Source: Hyaloscypha bicolor E | Lineage: Eukaryota > Ascomycota > Leotiomycetes > Helotiales > Hyaloscyphaceae | NCBI RefSeq assembly: GCF_002865645.1 | Contig: NW_020194517.1 | Span: 1,674,001-1,738,000 of the forward strand | Direction: 5' to 3' | DNA length: 64,000 nucleotides | Shown: positions 60,586-64,000 of the stretch, piece by piece | Position numbering within the stretch: the first letter of the stretch is position 1 | Layout: each line of letters starts with the position of its first letter | Notes under the pieces: generated by a model | Database searches by the model: none | The model's input: the letters and a program-made list of their open reading frames with translations, nothing else | Told to the model about the DNA's origin: nothing | Position numbers and translations under genes: made by a program

Positions 60586-62056
60586 ATGGCCACCGCAGTT
60601 GTTAGCCCTTCCTCGATGTACTCGAGCGGCCCTCCGCCATACTCGTCAGGTTGGCCAGGACCAACTGGACATTCCATGTCTGGTCTGATATCCCCTCCAG
60701 ATTCGCGGCGGACTTCAGACAACAAAGCAGAACCTCCGCCGCCCATTCAGACGTCACAGCCCCATCGACAATCCCTCCCTTCAATACACGAAGCCCTCAG
60801 CAACGGCCCCAAGGCAAACCCATATGCTTCTCCGGTCTCCGCCTCCCTGCCTCCGTCACATCAACTCCCATATTCCCAATCGCAAGCACCATCCATACCA
60901 CGGTCTTATCCACCTGCTGACCACGCAACATACCCTACACAGCCTGCTCCTTCACAACCAAGGCAGCCCTCTCCACCGCAACCGGTTCATCCCCAACCAA
61001 ACTCGTTCTCACGACCTGAGCAAGGGCCCGGGACCTACGCCGAGATTCCACGACACCCCTCATTAACCACACTTCAAGCCGCCCCCGCTCCGCACAATCC
61101 GTACGCTGCGCCCACACCCCGATATGAGCCGGCAAGATATGAACCAGATCCTCGAGCTCCAGAGCGAGCACCGAATGGATATCCTCCAGCCCCACCACAG
61201 CAACCGCCTTCATACGTTTATGGCCCGGGCCCAACTCAGATGCCACCGGCCGGATACCAAGGCCCACCACTCAACCAGCCGCGGTACTATCCCCAGGATC
61301 GACGAGAATCGGAAGGCTGGAAAGAAGGCGAGAAGGGTGAAATAGGTGGTCCTTTCAAGCTTGGATTGAAGAGACGATTAGATGTGTGGGATTTTGAGAT
61401 GAATCTATCCGAGGTAGGCAAGATCGTGGACGGGGGAAAGTGAAACGATATTGACGCCCTCCAGATCAACATCATGAGCGCAGGAATCCAAGAATGGTCC
61501 GCCCATTACAATGCAATTGCTCAAGAGCAACAACGATCAGCGAATGCGATTCCTGATCGAATGCCAACATTAGACTCCCTGAACGAGATGCTCACCAACC
61601 AGACGAAGATTGGCGAGTGCCTGAAGAGAATGCAGCACATGATGCTCCAGCAGCAAAAAGACATCGAGGAAACACAATACATGCGCGATCAAGGCGCGCG
61701 GGGACCTGGGTCCTATGATGAAGAAATGAGCATGTATGGGGATGACATGAAGAACCACGGATTTGGTTCTGAAGGTAAAAAGCGTCGAGGGGTATGTTTA
61801 TACTCATTCACTTTTTAAGCGGGTGAATCTAACGTTGAAGCAGCGAGCCGCACCACCAGGACGCTGCCACAGCTGCAACAGAGCAGAAACGCCTGAATGG
61901 AGGAGAGGACCCGATGGCGCCAGGACACTGTGTAATGCGTGCGGATTGCACTACGCTAAACTCACGAGGAAGAACACCATGAAGCAATCGCAGGGTTCTA
62001 ACGGCTCATCCTTGAGGCCGAAATCGATGGACGAAGTCTCTCCAAGGCCTCTATGA
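60586..62056 (+). CDS. nsdD: GATA-type zinc-finger developmental regulator, NsdD/SUB-1/LTF1 family (3 exons)
   Basis: Exons 60586-61413, 61465-61791 and 61844-62056 give 455 residues, close to the 461 of Aspergillus nidulans NsdD. Both introns (51 and 52 nt) are GT..AG and phase 0. The start is the first in-frame ATG and has a strong context (CACAATGG). The N-terminal 270 residues are Pro/Ser/Gln-rich and disordered. A W-D-F-E-M-N-L-S-E segment and a helical, Met/Gln-rich region (about 277-350) follow, then a basic K-K-R-R. The C-terminal finger is C-x2-C-x18-C-x2-C (Cys393, 396, 415, 418), the type IVb GATA finger, in the R-A-A-P-P-G-R-C-H-S-C context typical of this family. Family members control sexual versus asexual development, and in Botrytis (LTF1) light response and secondary metabolism. 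The orthology call is by motif and architecture. Confidence 0.9.
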
Positions 62057-64000
62057 TGGATACCCTTTCGACTTCGTTGTACACTATCTACTAATATCTT
62101 CCTACCCCCTCGCCATGGCGAGCACTCTACTACTTCCGGATGAGACGACCGGCATGTTTTACTAGGCCTTCTAGGGCATTTTATACCCCGACTCGGGGGC
62201 CGCGGCATACGAATCGATTTTATATCAGAACTACAATTTTTTCTTGTGGCGTATTCGCTATTAGGCGTTCTGGGCAATTGGGAAGGACAGGGAAGGGTGG
62301 CATATCCGAAGGGGCCGGAGGTGGATTCTCTGTTACCATGGCTTGTCATGCATGAGATGGAGTTCTTTTGCTTTGGGAGAGAAGCCCAAGTTTTATAACA
62401 GCTGCTCAGCTAACTTTGAGGAAGAGGTGTAGGCATGTCATGTTGCATCTGTTGAGTGAAGTGTTAGAGTTGATGTTGATGTTGATTCATGAAAGGGTAG
62501 GGATGAGGATATATGATGAAGCTACAAGGCACGGACAGGCACGGGTTGGCACGAGGAGTTAAGAGAAAGGAGTTATAGATGTGATGAGATGGGAAAAGCT
62601 TCGGATTAGCTTGAGCTCGCCAGAGCAAGAGGTTCTAGCTTCATCCAAGATGGATTGATCCTGAGACGAAAAAGAGAGGAAATGAAATTACTCAAAGTTC
62701 AAAATCTGCCCCCCTTCTCAAATTCGCATTTCCTTCAAATACTTCTCTCCAGTGTCCCAATTGCCCCATGACTCACTCAGTTCATATTTTTGAATCTCAA
62801 GGTTGATCTTTCCGTACACAACAAGCCGTAGTGCGTTTTCCGTCTGCTCACATGGCTCACGTCTATTTTCATAGCCCGATCGATCTCCCCACTACCAGCG
62901 TATCACCGATCTGCCTCACCCTCACCTTGCCTCGCAGCCCTTCCATGTCCATCTTGTTCTACCGCCGGCGCTTCGCAAGTTGTGCAGCGAAAACACGAGG
63001 CAAGGTACAGCACGTACGTCAGGCACGAGTGTACGTGACCAGTGCCAGCACTTAGTATGAATGGTTCTAGACGCATCGAATGCGCATCAGTAGTGCGGTA
63101 GCACGTTGTGGAAGACCAGACTCGCGAAGTGTAGTCATTGTAAGCATAAGGCAAGTTTCAAAAGGGAAGCGGTGGGAATGGGAGGGTCTCAAACTCTCTC
63201 TCCTCGCTTCCGGGTTCCTGGGAATGAATGGAGGTGGGATAGGGGGACGGACGGTGAGAGTAGTGATACGAGATGTGATCTTAATCAGATCTTTGAACGT
63301 TGGTTTTAGGTTTTAGGATTTTGAGACAGATGAGGGGTGATCAGTGATCGGCAGAAGGTAGCACGATTGAGCAACTCCTTGCGTTGTTGTTTCGAGTTAG
63401 TGAGGGGTTGAGGCTCGCTGGAATGCGGGAAGAGAATATCCCGGGGAAGGGGAACGGGGGGGACGGGGAATGGTGAAGCGGGGAGAAGAGCTCCTAGAGT
63501 AGGTGAGGAATGTAGAGAATGTCACTGGAGGGATTTTGAGACATGAGACACTTTTGGAAAGGGCGAATGTTATATGTCGCTTTTGGGCATTTGGAACCGT
63601 TGTTTTTGGAATTGGATCTGATGTGATAGGTCGTTGTGCCACGACGGAAACTCCGGTACAGTAAGAAAGAAAGATGTTTCGCGGCGATGAGTCCGAATTT
63701 CTTCTCCGGCAATGATTGGTTTGGGTGAGGAGGTGAAAGCGGTTTCTAAAGCACGTGTACGGCACGCATGGGATCGGGTTATTGCTCTTTCAATACATAG
63801 GTACGTATTTGCATTGCATCTCCCTTCCCTCCCTCCCTCACATCACGTAAGTTTAAAGGTTTTTTCTTTTGCAGCAGTGCCTGCAGGTGGTTGCACATCT
63901 TCCATACATACATGTATGCAAATGCCATGCAAGTGCGTCGCCACAACGTTCTTCCATATGTAGTCGACCCGACTCTCGTTCTTCATCCACTTATTGTGCT
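62057..64000. other. 3' flank of the GATA gene, no gene seen
   Basis: Normal-GC sequence with only short overlapping ORFs. Nothing with a domain or convincing intron structure was found up to the window end. Confidence 0.5.

Overview
The window looks like a chromosomal segment of a filamentous ascomycete (Pezizomycotina, quite possibly Leotiomycetes). Supporting signs are short 48-100 nt introns with GT..AG borders, an NsdD/SUB-1-type GATA factor, a Paf1-complex CTR9 gene, and a strict alternation of normal-GC gene islands with very AT-rich transposon islands. In those islands nearly every visible change is a C:G-to-T:A transition, the signature of repeat-induced point mutation (RIP). No species can be named from the sequence alone.

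Layout. 1-4.3 kb: end of a decayed Ty3/gypsy element (minus strand) followed by a decayed Tc1/mariner-type transposase. 5.8-9.0 kb: gene island with a multi-pass membrane protein (minus; AtmA/PaxA-like at best) divergent from a four-TM MARVEL-like protein (plus). 9.2-10.2 kb: AT-rich relic with a copia LTR fragment. 10.4-11.8 kb: one three-exon gene of unknown function (minus). 12.7-30.4 kb: a nested retrotransposon stack. An old Ty1/copia element carries a 191-bp solo LTR and a complete gypsy element, the gypsy carries a second complete copia element, and a small LTR-bounded element sits on the right. Target-site duplications support three of these insertions. 30.6-31.05 kb: a long-TIR MITE. 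31.4-32.6 kb: an intronless protein-kinase-like gene. 33.7-34.3 kb: a non-autonomous hAT-type element with a perfect 8-bp target duplication. 34.9-38.5 kb: CTR9 (minus), with an apparent one-base frameshift in a G run. 40.7-43.7 kb: two decayed genes, the larger with a dioxygenase-like beta-helix pattern. 44.8-47.3 kb: a caspase-like/C2H2 zinc-finger fusion protein. 47.3-60.6 kb: about 13 kb of normal-GC DNA with no recognisable gene. 60.6-62.06 kb: the NsdD/SUB-1/LTF1-type GATA factor. 62.06-64 kb: no gene seen.

Functionally the live genes are not a pathway. CTR9 (transcription elongation and chromatin) and the GATA developmental regulator are conserved housekeeping or regulatory genes. The others are lineage-restricted or unknown. 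The most unusual items are the dated transposon nest with its antisense accessory ORF, the pseudo-caspase/zinc-finger fusion with a Tyr at the expected catalytic His, the recently decayed dioxygenase-like gene, and the large gene-free tract upstream of the GATA regulator. Exon borders were read by eye and are not confirmed by transcripts.
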